A DNA stretch of 64,000 nt from Dimargaris cristalligena (Eukaryota > Kickxellomycota > Dimargaritomycetes > Dimargaritales > Dimargaritaceae). The position numbers were made by a program, and so were the translations under genes. A model generated the notes under the pieces. It had not been told where the DNA came from and did not search any database. It worked only from the letters and a program-made list of their open reading frames with translations. Positions 1 through 10,521 of the stretch are shown piece after piece (the first letter of the stretch is position 1; every line of letters begins with the position of its first letter). Location of the stretch: contig JANBQC010000057.1 of assembly GCA_027576995.1 (NCBI GenBank), positions 1-64,000 of the forward strand. The letters are read 5' to 3'.

Positions 1-989
1 TCCAAAGGGGAGGTCCTGAGGGGGGAACTACATAATGGCTAACAATAAGGTGGACCAGCTGGTCCTCAGTTGAGCGGGGCTTCCATGGGAATTGGAAGGC
101 ACTAAGATCACCTATGAGTGATTAGTGTGAACTCCGGGAGGCCCGGCCAGTAAGGGGATATCAATAATGCTTGGCCTTATTAGGGCCGGGGGGGTACAAT
201 ATGGTGCTATATGGCCTGATATGACGGCGGTCATATCGGTTGGATTAGGACGGATTAGGAGGGGCGACACCAAGCCTTCCTAATTCCAAACTTTAACCCT
301 TTTCAGCTATCATGAACATCTCAATAGATCCAAGACAATTCCAATTCCCAAGCCATATTTTAGCTATTCCACATCAAAGGTTACTCCCAAAGACTCAACT
401 AGTTTTTTTCCCACCATGGTTTTATGGTTGAGTAGTTCCTTTTTGTGATGTAAACCCAAAGTCATAGCCTAAGTTTAGCATACACCCTCAGTTTATATAT
501 ATATAGTCCTGTAGTCAGTTCTTAAAACTGGCAAGTTATCTTTGAGATACATTTGAATAAATATCAGTTCTTAACTTCACCCAGTATCAGCCAACAACTT
601 CTAGCAGGAGTCATTTACTTTCTTTTCATTTTGTTATCATTATATAATTTACCCAGTTTATTAGCATATAGCCACCATGGCTACTCCAGTTCCTAACTCT
701 GACAATGGGAGCATAGGATCAATTTATTTGGAATAATTTCCACTATACCCCAGTACCGGCTCAGATAATAACTTAGACTGACTCCAATAAGCCAAAGGCC
801 TGTTTCCCAAGTTCTTGATGTTCCACCTAGGTACTGGCCCCTCAAACCCAATGTCCAGTGACCCTACCATCCCGGGAGAAGGTAAAGAAGATCCTTCCAA
901 TCCTAACCCCAACATGGAGGTACCTCAAATAACTAGCAGAATAACTGTCACTATATGGGTCAATTAAAACATATCCGGGTATAAAATTA
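1..989. other. gene-free left edge
   Basis: I see no credible gene here. The open frames are short, lack recognisable domains, and are no longer than expected by chance in this composition. Two ATGs in good context (near 415 and 676) lead only to short frames. Confidence 0.4.
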
Positions 990-2326
990 AGTCCCAGCTG
1001 GTACTGTTAGCCCCTAGTCATTTTTTGGTGGTGCTATTTTATTGAGGCTATTGCAAGTGTATTTAACTTTATATATTTATAAATAAAATAATCACAGGCA
1101 GATATAATTGGCCAGATAATAGGGTAGGTTAGAAAGACATTCGGCTCAGCCCAGTTTCACTAACACAGCTAAATTGGTGGCACTTTACTTACCAGGCACA
1201 AAACGTCACCCAAAATCATCGAATTTGGAGATTTATTAGCCGCGAGAACCCGATCAAAATGCCTATTAGGTTGGTTCTGGTTAGAAAACCATTGTAGGCT
1301 CATCGAACTCATTGAATACAGACATTTCTCATCTGGGACTGGTGGCTAGCTCTATATAAATATGAAGTATTTTATTCAGACAAACGGTGACAGTTGGGCG
1401 TCAGGGGCGGTATATTTTATTCCTCTGCGATGAGGTGTTGTTCTTGTGCTGTTGGGATAGGGTCGACTTATTCTGTCGGGGGGAACAAACGCGCCACACC
1501 ATAGTCCCGTGGGTTTCCTTCACTTGGGTGGGGAGTACTGTGGTGTGAGCGGGGATCAGCCCCTCGTTGATGAGTGGCGGCAGCCTCCCTTGATTGTCAT
1601 ATCACCCCTATGGTCTATTCTACCATATCGCCGATCATGTTGGATCGGATCGGTAAATATCCGTATTAGTTGTCCCTTATTTCCGACCCGTTGAAACTTA
1701 ATGTCGAGTGTTAAGTAGAAGGGATCAGAGTAGTAAGGGATTGAGCCCAGCCAGTTATCCAACTAGGTTAGAGAATGACTAATGGTGCGTCAGGGCCAAT
1801 TTTTATGGATGAACACGTATCATGGGAGTTGGAGCAAAGGCAACTCAAATTCGATTGACGAGATCCACCGGAGCATCCTCCAAATAGCTAATTTAGATGC
1901 ACACTATCCCCTCATGTAGAGCGGAAGGCGGACTATATAGGTGGAAGAAGACGAGATTATCCAAAGTATCTCTCTTCCCTTTTTCCACTTTTAGGTAGGG
2001 GTGCTCAGTACCCTTATTTATCGTGTTTAGCGTTGATCACTTGATATATCAAGGAATTGCGTTCAAGACAGTTGGCAATTCGTAAGGTTTTAACCCTTTT
2101 CGAACCTGGCTGTACGCGTCCCCTGTACATAATTTGATCATTGCTAATTTAGCTTGAAATCAGGAAGGGGGGATGGAGAGATAGAGGTAATCGTCAATGC
2201 AATCGGCATGTTGATTTGCTAGGCCATACGACGCTACTTAAGGCTCATCGAATCTGACCGGGTCAGATTATTATTAATAGCAGTTTCCTCCTTGACTATA
2301 CCATCCAACAAACGAGTTAGAACATA

Positions 2327-2375
2327 CCACGCAGAGAATGTATATCCAACGTTAACATCCCAGGAAATATATAAA
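2327..2375 (+). promoter_or_regulatory. promoter of secreted paralog 1 (conserved box + TATA)
   Basis: CCACGCAGAGAATGT (2327-2341) lies 27 bases before TATATAAA (2368-2375), which is about 190 bases before the ATG at 2565. The same 15-mer, the same spacing and the same TATA box precede the paralog at 4959, although the surrounding DNA has diverged. Conservation with spacing suggests a core promoter plus an upstream activator site. The binding factor is unknown. Confidence 0.55.
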
Positions 2376-2564
2376 CCGCTCTCCCTTTCCTCTGGTTTTT
2401 TACAGTATCTCGTTTTTTATTGTAGCCATTCCATCCTCCGCTTGACTTGTATTTCCCTGCCTCCTTCACTTTCACTAATTGACTAGATCGTTTTTCTACA
2501 ATTACAATACTCCTTCCCTCCCAATACCACTTGGTCAAATCACCGTAAAGCTAAATACTCCATT

Positions 2565-2975
2565 ATGAAGTGCCTTACCTCCCTCCTTCTGATTACAGCT
2601 CTTGTTGCCACCATGGGGATTGCCACCGCGACGATACCTAAAACCCCCCGTGCTGTCACGCCGATGGACAAGGGCGCACTCGGTCGGCTTTACACCCAAT
2701 CCCCGGTTGCGTCGCAGAATTCGTTAAACCATCGGGGATATCCCAACTACACCCCTGAGCACCGTCGCCGCGCGGCCTTCTCAGCCATCCCCTGCGAGTC
2801 TCTGGTTAAGCGGACACCTATTCCAATGCCTAACCCCAAACCATCCGATAGCAACTCTGCTGCTTTGACCCTCAGCAAAGTGCCGAATTCCTCAGGCGGT
2901 ACAATTAATCGCCATTATCCGGTGGAATTCGGGAGCACGAATACCAAAGATATAAAATTTGCCCTTATTTTCTGA
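2565..2975 (+). CDS. small secreted protein, paralog 1, with KR site
   Basis: This 136-residue protein starts with a clear signal peptide (MKCLTSLLLITALVATMGIATA, cleavage likely near residue 22). It is aligned without gaps over residues 1-105 with the protein at 4959, with about 73% identity by my count. Conserved blocks are TPRAVTPM, a YPNYTPEHRRR patch (59-69), and SLVKR (79-83) followed by PIPMPNPKP (85-93). The KR at 82-83 looks like a Kex2 site and the triple Arg at 67-69 could be another. The C-terminal ~30 residues differ completely from the paralog. No family is recognised; a secreted effector, a cell-surface protein or a peptide precursor are all possible. The start is supported by the shared signal peptide and conserved promoter. 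Confidence 0.75.
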   Translation: MKCLTSLLLITALVATMGIATATIPKTPRAVTPMDKGALGRLYTQSPVASQNSLNHRGYPNYTPEHRRRAAFSAIPCESLVKRTPIPMPNPKPSDSNSAALTLSKVPNSSGGTINRHYPVEFGSTNTKDIKFALIF

Positions 2976-4720
2976 ATAACAGTAATCATTCACTAATTCT
3001 TCAGCAAACATATTTACACGCCCCTAATTATCTAATTTATTGTGGTTAGCCACTTGCACAATGTACCCTTGCGTCCCTGCTCACTTAATAAATATATACC
3101 ATTTATCCGTTCTTGGAGAATCCTCATCCGGACATGTCTCGACAATAAATACCATCTATGCTACAATAACTGTACATAGAGTATAGTCAACTATTTCAAT
3201 AACAGTGGCATTGCTTGACCATTGGGTGAAATACCCCCCCCCCCTCCTATTACATTGATGGCTTTGGTCGTTTAAGAATTACTTGAAAACTCAAATTATT
3301 AGTAAAATATCTGTCAAATGGGAATATTAGAGAGGATATATTAGCCACTTGAACTATACAAAGTTATTATTTATACTAAATCATACCTGGCGGCCGCTGG
3401 CTTCTTCACGGATCCTGATTAGTTGAGTGCTCGCTTGGGGAGAGTGATTGCCACTATTTGGGAGAATCGGAATGCATTCGGGTAAATAAATATGCCACAG
3501 CTGATGCTACCGGTTATTGTTTATCTATTGGTAGGGGATATTTAATAGACACTATTGCCACTTTATTAAACTCCATTTTTTTAAAGAAAAATTAACGTTA
3601 ATAAAAACAATTGGCTAGGTAATACGGTTGACTAAAATGGGGCGGCTTTACATAAAATGTAGTATAAAACCCCGCCCACACTTGTCGAATTTGAAATTCG
3701 AGAAGCCTCAAGAGTCTGACTGAACTACCTACTATGTGGGTTTGGCTATAAAATCAACCGTAGGCTCAATATATTGGGAAAATATAATACTTGTCTTACT
3801 AATCAGACGCATTGGAATCGTTTAATACGAACATCCCCCTCCCATCTTTTAAGGCACCAAAAAACAAATGGAAGGTCCATCTAGGCTATTTAACGAACGA
3901 TCCATCTCATAAGACCAATACGACTAGTAAAGAAAAATTATCACATTCTTTTATCTACGCACATCATTGCGATCGATATTAGGCTGGGCCAAGTCTCTCC
4001 CGTATAGCCTATTCAAATATTACACTGATCATGTTGGATTTAATTGGCAAGTATCTGTATTAGTTAGCTTCTATTCCTGACCGATTGGGCTGTAGAGTTG
4101 GGTATCGGGCAGGAGGAATCAGAGTAGTAGGGAGTTTATCCTAGTCGGCTTGCCACCAAGACAAAGTATGGTTAATGGGGGAGGGGGTTTAGGGCAAATG
4201 GCTGTGGGTGATCAAGCATCTTGATTAAAGCAGAGATGGCCCAAATGCGATTAATGTGGTGCGTCGGATTATCCTCCAAAGAACCAAGCTGGATACACAT
4301 TCTCACCTCGTGTAGCGCGGACATCGGCCGATATAGGCGAGGGCAGGCAAGATTACCCAAACCATTTGCCCCCCCCCTTTTCGCCGCTTTTAGGTAAGGG
4401 TGCTCAGTTCCATTGTTTACCGTGATAAGCATCGATCACCCGCTATTACAAAGAGTTAAGCCCAATTCAACTGGCAATTCCTAAGGCCGTCAACCTCTTC
4501 GAAACCGGCTCTAAACGTCCCCTGTACATTAGCTGGGCACCGGCAATTTGGCTGGGAAGCAGAGCTCGAGGGGTGGAGGCAAGCGTTAATATAGCTATCT
4601 GGACGATTTACTCTTGCATGAAACATTCTTTATGGCTCATTGAATCCAAGCATATTAAACCATTTGTAATAGTACTTTTCATGTTGTCTATGCCAGCATA
4701 CAAATGAAGGTTAGATTGGT
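2976..4720. other. spacer between the two secreted paralogs
   Basis: AT-rich DNA with no credible gene. It contains the 3' flank of unit 1 (to about 3350), the weak second flank copy (about 3490-3840), and the left part of unit 2 from about 4027. An 86-codon minus-strand frame at 4172-4432 has no equivalent preserved in unit 1 and is rejected. Confidence 0.5.
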
Positions 4721-4769
4721 CCACGCAGAGAATGTGTATCCTACTTTTACATCATTGGGAATATATAAA
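4721..4769 (+). promoter_or_regulatory. promoter of secreted paralog 2 (conserved box + TATA)
   Basis: CCACGCAGAGAATGT at 4721-4735 and TATATAAA at 4762-4769 have the same 27-base spacing and the same ~190-base distance to the ATG as in paralog 1. Co-regulation of the two paralogs is inferred. Confidence 0.55.
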
Positions 4770-4958
4770 GCAGTATTCTTTTCCTCTTGTTTTTTACAAT
4801 ATACCACATTTTATTCTAGCCATTACATCCTTCGCTTGACTATTATTTCCCCGCACCTTTTACATTTACAAATAGACTGGACCTATTCACTCCATTTACA
4901 TTAACCCTTCAGTCCAAATACCACTCAGCCTAATTACTATAGAGTTTCATACTCAACC

Positions 4959-5375
4959 ATGAAGTGGCTCATCTCCCTCCTTCTGACCACAGCTCTTGTT
5001 GCCATCATGGGAATACACGCCGCGGCGATACCAGAAACCCCCCGTGCTGTCACACCAATGGCCAAGGGCGCACTTGGTATGCTTCACACTAAACCCCCAG
5101 TTGCGTCGCTGGATTTGTTAAACCGTCGGGAATATCCCAACTACACCCCTGAGCACCGTCGTCGTACGGCCCACTCTGAGATGCCTTACAAGTCTTTGGT
5201 CAAGCGGGAACCTATCCCAATGCCTAACCCCAAACCATTTGATAGCAACTCTGTTGCTTTGACCCCCAGTAAATCCCGATATGCCCGAGCAAGTAGATCC
5301 AAAATCAATATGCCTGCACAAATCGGTAGCAAATATCCTGAGCTATACAATTTATTTATTTTTCATTTTGAGTAA
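4959..5375 (+). CDS. small secreted protein, paralog 2, with KR site
   Basis: This 138-residue paralog of the protein at 2565 has a signal peptide (MKWLISLLLTTALVAIMGIHA), the TPRAVTPM block, YPNYTPEHRRR at 59-69, and SLVKR at 79-83 followed by EPIPMPNPKP. The short segment after KR is nearly unchanged between the copies, whereas the tails after about residue 105 are unrelated. That is the pattern expected if the segment before or around the KR is the functional part and the tail is free to drift. No homologous family is recognised. Secretion and Kex2-like processing are inferred from sequence only. Confidence 0.75.
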   Translation: MKWLISLLLTTALVAIMGIHAAAIPETPRAVTPMAKGALGMLHTKPPVASLDLLNRREYPNYTPEHRRRTAHSEMPYKSLVKREPIPMPNPKPFDSNSVALTPSKSRYARASRSKINMPAQIGSKYPELYNLFIFHFE

Positions 5376-6160
5376 CGGTAATAGTTAACCGATTAGTCCA
5401 CCATCGCGATTTTAAGACAATATCTATGTAGTTAATAAATATACTTTTTCGGTGCTCACCGAGTCCTATTTCGGACATATTCCGACAATAAATACCACCT
5501 AAACAACATTCACTGCACAGCGTATATGGTATAGTATTTCAATAAAAGTGAAATAGCTTGATTGTAGGGTGAGGTGCCTCCTACTTGCATTGATAGGCTT
5601 CATCGGTTACCCATTGCTCGACTACCCGAAGCATCTGTAAAATATTTCCTTAATAGGAATATTAGAGGACGTATAAGGGCCGGCTGGTACTGCTGGGTTT
5701 CTGGGCATCCATAAGGGGTGATATTTTATCTAGGCTATTGCAGGCTTATCTAACTATCTATTTTTTTAACAAAAATATAAGACGATAGAAATATGGGGTC
5801 GGGAATTTTGGATGACTAAAAGGACATTCGGCTCAGCCCAGTTTCACTAAATTAACTATAATGCGGTGGCTTCATCTCCAAGGTGGTATAAAAACTCCAC
5901 TCGACATTGTCGAATCTGGAGTTTTAGAAGCCTCGAGAATCCGACTAGACCGCTTACTAGGTAGGGTTGGCTATAAAATCGGCTGTAGACATAGTGTACT
6001 GCAAAAAAATTGATACTTGGCTTACTAATCAGGTTCGTCGAAATCATTAAATACGAGCACCCCCATATGGCTGGTGGTTAGGCTGGCTTTTTAGCCCTGT
6101 CATTCCGAGAAAAAAATAACCTATAAAGTAACACCAGCCTTTTACAGCCAAAAAGGTATT
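5376..6160. repeat. 3' flank of unit 2 and third flank copy without a gene
   Basis: 5376-5660 matches the 3' flank of paralog 1 (shared ACAATAAATACCA and ATTTCAATAA motifs). 5680-6060 matches the block at 990-1330, including CTGGTACTG at 5684 versus 998 and the CATTCGGCTCAGCCCAGTTT stretch. After this point the array stops and the TTC27-like gene follows, so this is the array's right boundary. No gene is seen. Confidence 0.65.
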
Positions 6161-6250
6161 ATGAAACATTGGTGTGGCGGGTTTCCTCATAGCGACAAGC
6201 ACTTTTTTCTTCTATTTATGCCTACATTTTCTATATATATTACAGTCTAA
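6161..6250 (+). other. possible upstream ORF / leader of TTC27-like gene
   Basis: An ATG at 6161 opens a 29-codon frame ending at 6250, out of frame with the main ATG at 6291. A TATATATA-like run lies at about 6231-6241, only ~50 bases before the main ATG. If that is the TATA box, the small frame is not transcribed; if transcription starts further upstream, it would be a uORF. The sequence cannot separate the two. Confidence 0.25.
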
Positions 6251-6290
6251 CCGAGTTCCTCGTACAACCGTTATTTTTAGTCTAGCAACC

Positions 6291-9188
6291 ATGGGCGACC
6301 TTATTGATTGGCATTTACTTTCGGCCTCGGGCAAATCGCAAGAGCTGCCCCCACTTCTGAAGGAGCATGTCTTACACGAACCCTTAAACTGGCTTTATTC
6401 AGGGGAGTACCTCCAGCTACTCCAATCCCCCCTTGGTCAGCGGATCCTCGGAACGACTACTCCGGCTTCCATTGACGAGAGCGATAGCCAGGAGGTCCCC
6501 CTCACACTGGCCGCTTTAGATACCTTCTACCGTCAGCAACACCTGAGCGCTTACATTACCTCCCGGGTCGATGAAGAAAAAGGGGACCATGGCCGTAGCC
6601 TGGCCCGGTATGAAATCCTACTCGTTGGTGTGGCCCTACTGCAGTTGTTTGTTCAACAGGGCTGGACGGGTCCCCAACTTACCTTGGACGCCGCCCACTT
6701 GCTCCCCGCCTGGGTACTTGCCCGGACCGGCGACACACCGTCCCCCTCGGCGCCGTCGGCCGCGGCAGCTCAGAAAACCACTGATGATAGCGATGCGACA
6801 TTGCCGGAGTCCAAAGTCGCCCGGACCTCGGCCACGACCAAGTCTCAGTCGGGGTTGACAACTTTATTCACGCGGTTCTTGGAAATCGATGGTGAGGAGG
6901 CCTATCACCTGACCCCGAACCCGTACCTGCTGGTCCTGGCCCGGATTCTGCTGGTCGGGAGCTTGTGTGGGGGTGCCGTTGACACTCCTACGGCACCTAC
7001 ATTGGATCCTCCCTCGGCAGGTTGGTGGGCGGCCCGGTGTCTGCGGGTCCACCAAGCCCTGCTGGAAGATAATGCCGCCACTTTGCTCAACCAAATGAAA
7101 TTCATGTTTGATCAGACTGAGACCCGGCTAATTTCCCTGCTAGGAGACGATTCGACTGACGGTAGTGACAGTGGGTCTGCCCGGATATCGCCCGCGCTCC
7201 GATCGGATATCTTGGCCCGTTTCTACTTGGAACAGGGGCTGGTGCTCCAGATCTACCATCAGCACGTACAGGCTGTGGCCTGCTACGGTCAGGCGCAGGA
7301 GGCGAGTGGGTTCAAATGGACCGTGTCGGGTGCATTGGGACGTCGTACTAAATTCCAGACTTTTGATGTTTCCCAGCTAGTGGTGCTGGCCGAAAGTACC
7401 CATCTGGATGACCCGGAAAGCAAAGCGAAAGAGGCGGATGTCAAGGCCGATGAAACCAATTCCGCCAATGTGCCTACCAATCTGGAGCTCAATGACGACA
7501 CATTGCTGGAAAAGATATCCTATACTGCCCCGGAATCCGCTTCGGGAGGCGACCAAACCACGCAGGCCGCGGCCACCCAGCAGGGCAACCTTAAGGTTAT
7601 CGACCAGTGCGTGCTTCTGGCCTACTGCCTGAATGTGAAGAACACCAACCCCAGCGACGGCCTTACCAATGAACAAATGAAACCCTACGTGGCCCGCGTG
7701 CTTAGCCACGCCAACAATTGGATGGTCCACACCATGGCCCTCCTCCTGCGCTCTCGCCTGGAAGCCCTCAAACCCCGCACGGTGGAACGCTCCACCCTGC
7801 AACTGCAGGCCCTGGTTGACCAAATGCCGTCCGAAGAGTCCCGGGTAGCCGAGCGTTTGGGTTACTTTTACGCCCTGCAGCTACCCTCCCGCTGGGAAAT
7901 GGAGAAGGAGCTGGCCGAGCGATTTGTGTCCTTAGGGGTGTTCCGCAGTGCGCTCGAAATCTACGAGCGCCTGGAAACCTGGGACGAAGTAATTTCCTGC
8001 TACCAGATGTTAGAGAAGAAAGACATCGCTGAACGCATGGTTCGGGAACAGCTGGTACTCCACCCCGAGTCGCCGAAACTGCTATGTATTCTCGGTGACC
8101 TCAAGACTGACCCGAGCTACTGGGAGCAGGCTTGGACGGTATCCCACGAGCGCTATGCCCGGGCCATGCGGTCGCTGGGCGGCTACCACTACCGCCAGGG
8201 TCACTACGCGGAGAGTGTCACTTGCTATGACCGGGCCCTCAAACTGAACCCCCTGTTCGAGAACAGCTGGTTCATGCTGGGCTGCGCGGCTATTCAGGCC
8301 GAGGAATGGGCTACGGCGGTCCGGGCCTTTTTGCGAGTGATTACCCTGGACGACGACAATGGCGAAGCCTGGAGCAACTTGGCTTCGTGCTACATGAAGC
8401 TAGACCAGAAGCAGGACGCCTTCGCTGCCTACCGCCAGGCGGTGCGCAAATGCCACGAAAGCTGGCGGATTTGGACCAACTACCTGTACATGGCCCTGGA
8501 ACTGGGCTACTACAGCGAAGCCATCACCGCCCTGGGCCGCGTGGTCACTTTGGGTTTCGCCAAGCACGGCGAGCAGTGCCTCGATCTGGATGCTCTGCAA
8601 TCGATTATCCGCGCGGCCATCCGGGGCGTTACCGATGCCCATGGGGCCTCGGTGGCCATCCAGGCCAACATGATCGACCGACTCCTGGTGGATACTATCA
8701 TGACCCGGGTTTCCAACATCCCCCGCGTCTGGCGTTTGGCCGCTGAATTCTGGACGTGGAGAGGTCGGTATGCCCAGGCGTTGGACGCTCACCTCAAGGC
8801 ATACCGCTGCCTCGTGACCAACCCCGCCTTCGACACCTCGATGGACGTCTTCCGGGATGTGGTCAATGAGGCCCTCGATTTGGTGAACGCCTACCGATTC
8901 CTCGGCCCTAAACCGATGGTCGAAACCACGCCCACCAACACTGGAACGAGTCAGCCTAGCAGCAATACTACAGCCGACTCGGAGGGATCGTCCGATGCCG
9001 TGGTGGCCAAAGACTGGAATTATCAGGCCCGACTGATCCTGCGTAGTCTAATTACCCGAACCAAGCGAATTATCGAGAACCGCGAGATGGTGGGTACTTC
9101 GTCGGGGGATGATCCAGAGCTGGAGGAATGCCGCCAACTGCAAGAAAAGTTATCGGAATGCCTGGCTGAATTGAAGCAAAAGAAGTGA
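6291..9188 (+). CDS. tetratricopeptide protein, TTC27/EMW1 family
   Basis: A 965-residue protein starting at ATGGGCGACC. The frame is open further upstream but without an ATG, so this start is preferred. The N-terminal half is helical and interrupted by a low-complexity insert. The C-terminal half carries TPRs, clearest at about residues 620-760 (GGYHYRQGHYAESVTCYDRA, then ENSWFMLGCAAIQAEEWATA, then EAWSNLASCYMKLDQKQDAF). This arrangement and the motifs YEILLVGVALLQLFVQ and LERLETWDEVISCYQ-like text fit TTC27, called Emw1 in budding yeast, which is about 900 residues and essential for cell-wall integrity; its biochemical role is poorly defined. An AATAAA lies 58 bases after the stop. No introns are needed. 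Confidence 0.85.
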   Translation: MGDLIDWHLLSASGKSQELPPLLKEHVLHEPLNWLYSGEYLQLLQSPLGQRILGTTTPASIDESDSQEVPLTLAALDTFYRQQHLSAYITSRVDEEKGDHGRSLARYEILLVGVALLQLFVQQGWTGPQLTLDAAHLLPAWVLARTGDTPSPSAPSAAAAQKTTDDSDATLPESKVARTSATTKSQSGLTTLFTRFLEIDGEEAYHLTPNPYLLVLARILLVGSLCGGAVDTPTAPTLDPPSAGWWAARCLRVHQALLEDNAATLLNQMKFMFDQTETRLISLLGDDSTDGSDSGSARISPALRSDILARFYLEQGLVLQIYHQHVQAVACYGQAQEASGFKWTVSGALGRRTKFQTFDVSQLVVLAESTHLDDPESKAKEADVKADETNSANVPTNLELNDDTLLEKISYTAPESASGGDQTTQAAATQQGNLKVIDQCVLLAYCLNVKNTNPSDGLTNEQMKPYVARVLSHANNWMVHTMALLLRSRLEALKPRTVERSTLQLQALVDQMPSEESRVAERLGYFYALQLPSRWEMEKELAERFVSLGVFRSALEIYERLETWDEVISCYQMLEKKDIAERMVREQLVLHPESPKLLCILGDLKTDPSYWEQAWTVSHERYARAMRSLGGYHYRQGHYAESVTCYDRALKLNPLFENSWFMLGCAAIQAEEWATAVRAFLRVITLDDDNGEAWSNLASCYMKLDQKQDAFAAYRQAVRKCHESWRIWTNYLYMALELGYYSEAITALGRVVTLGFAKHGEQCLDLDALQSIIRAAIRGVTDAHGASVAIQANMIDRLLVDTIMTRVSNIPRVWRLAAEFWTWRGRYAQALDAHLKAYRCLVTNPAFDTSMDVFRDVVNEALDLVNAYRFLGPKPMVETTPTNTGTSQPSSNTTADSEGSSDAVVAKDWNYQARLILRSLITRTKRIIENREMVGTSSGDDPELEECRQLQEKLSECLAELKQKK

Positions 9189-10521
9189 TGCTAAGACCAC
9201 TTATATTTCAAAGTAATGTAGTATTCGTTGGGAATAGTATTGAATAATAAACCCGGTTTTGAATTTATATATCTCCAGTATTGTCGAAGGAGGGAAGATG
9301 TCCACAGACTGGATAATTAGATGGTTATCACCAATAAAGAATGGCGCAATTGAAAAGTGGCCAATGGTAAGTTAAATGAGCATGTGTAAAGGGGAAATGC
9401 CTGGCATTCGGATTCCGTTGGTTAAGATTCGGCCTGAGGTGCGGTTGTTAATATTCTTTACGAAAACACTTGGATCAGATAACGGGGAACACTCCGCCGT
9501 GAGGTAGAAATGTAAATAGTAGGCTAGCCGCAAGGGCCCAATCACATCCTAGATGTTCTATGCAATGGCCGTATATGTATGGCCCTGTTCTTACGGGGAA
9601 TACACCGATGGTGCATGGGAGTGGATACGGACTGCGCTGCTCCATGCAATGATGTTGGTTGAAATTCGTCAGCCTGGCCTGGGTTTCTTTTGGCGGGAGA
9701 ACTAGGACATGGGCTGACCAAGTTCTGCCACCACTACTGGAAGCGGGGCAGTCTAGGAGAATAACCAAGCCGGGTGCATCAACTGCGGATACAACGCATT
9801 GGCCAGTGGGGCTGTCACCCCAATAATGGCCGATGACTGGTCAGATTGTAGCTCAGGGTTGTTGGGTGGATCGAGCGCGGGCCGATAGTTCAAAGGAGCC
9901 TCTACTGGCTGTGGCACCTTGGCTGCGGGCTTCTGAATCGAGTCACTCCTATCGGTATTGACAAAGTCCTCGGCACAGCAGAGTGGCTCTCTATTCTGGT
10001 TAAAAGGAGTTGTCCATTAAAGGCAACATTGTGTAGAGGAAAAGGTCTCACCCATCCTTTTCAGTGCATGGAAAGGGGCGGTGAGGGGGGAAAGCACACG
10101 ACAGGGCGGTAGGGGCTGCATAGCATAGACTTAAGCCGCCGCCCTAACCGCTGCCCTCTCCCATCTTACTCGCATTCCCTTCCGTTATTCTAATATTGCT
10201 GTCGATTGCTATATTCAGCGACCCTCTCCTTTACCCACATCCCTCGGCACCGTTACATGGCCTGACCCTCAGCGACAGTACTCCGCCCCGCCGTTTTGGA
10301 TAGTGCTTCTGGGCTACTGCTCTGGACCTTTAAAATGTTGCACAGGACGAGCCACCCTTAACTTTACCCTGCTCTGTTAACTTTGCTATTCGACCTAGTT
10401 ATATAACGGGTCTATTCGGACTGTATTCCAGCGCCCCCCCCTATATTTATATATCCCCTATCCCGGACCCTGCCCCCCCCACCACAGCTAACAACTATCC
10501 ACACCCTCCGACCTACCCACC
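9189..10521. other. intergenic, TTC27-like to BTB gene
   Basis: It contains AATAAA at 9246-9251 (probable poly(A) signal of the upstream gene). Close to the next ATG is a pyrimidine-rich, C-rich stretch with a TATA-like TATATTTATATAT at 10442-10454, about 70 bases before the ATG at 10522. A 97-codon minus-strand frame at 9475-9768 has no recognisable domain and is rejected. Confidence 0.45.

Larger units (their letters stand above)
990..3480 (+). repeat. tandem duplication, unit 1
   Basis: First unit of a diverged tandem array. It starts with a flank block (about 990-1330, containing a stretch reading CATTCGGCTCAGCCCAGTTT) that recurs near 5680-6060 and more weakly near 3490-3840. It continues with a block starting at the GATCATGTTGGAT motif at about 1634, which recurs at about 4027. 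It then holds the small secreted protein gene at 2565 and a conserved 3' flank with ACAATAAATACCA. The offset between corresponding points of units 1 and 2 is about 2.39 kb in the gene part. Outside the gene the copies are substantially diverged, so the duplication is not recent. Confidence 0.8.
3480..5680 (+). repeat. tandem duplication, unit 2
   Basis: Second unit of the array. It begins with a weaker flank copy (AGAAGCCTCAAGAGTCTGAC at 3701 matches AGAAGCCTCGAGAATCCGAC at 5926). Next comes the GATCATGTTGGAT block at about 4027, then the paralogous secreted gene at 4959 with its matching promoter and 3' flank. Confidence 0.75.

Noticed and set aside
2101..2115. TTTTCGAACCTGG considered as the reverse of a tRNA B box
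   Set aside because: No A box or clover-leaf could be folded around it, and it belongs to the tandem repeat, where the other copy has changed bases.
6174..6290. Hydrophobic N-terminal extension of the TTC27-like frame
   Set aside because: It has no ATG in frame (begins at GTG) and spans a TATA-like run; the ATG at 6291 gives the expected soluble N-terminus.
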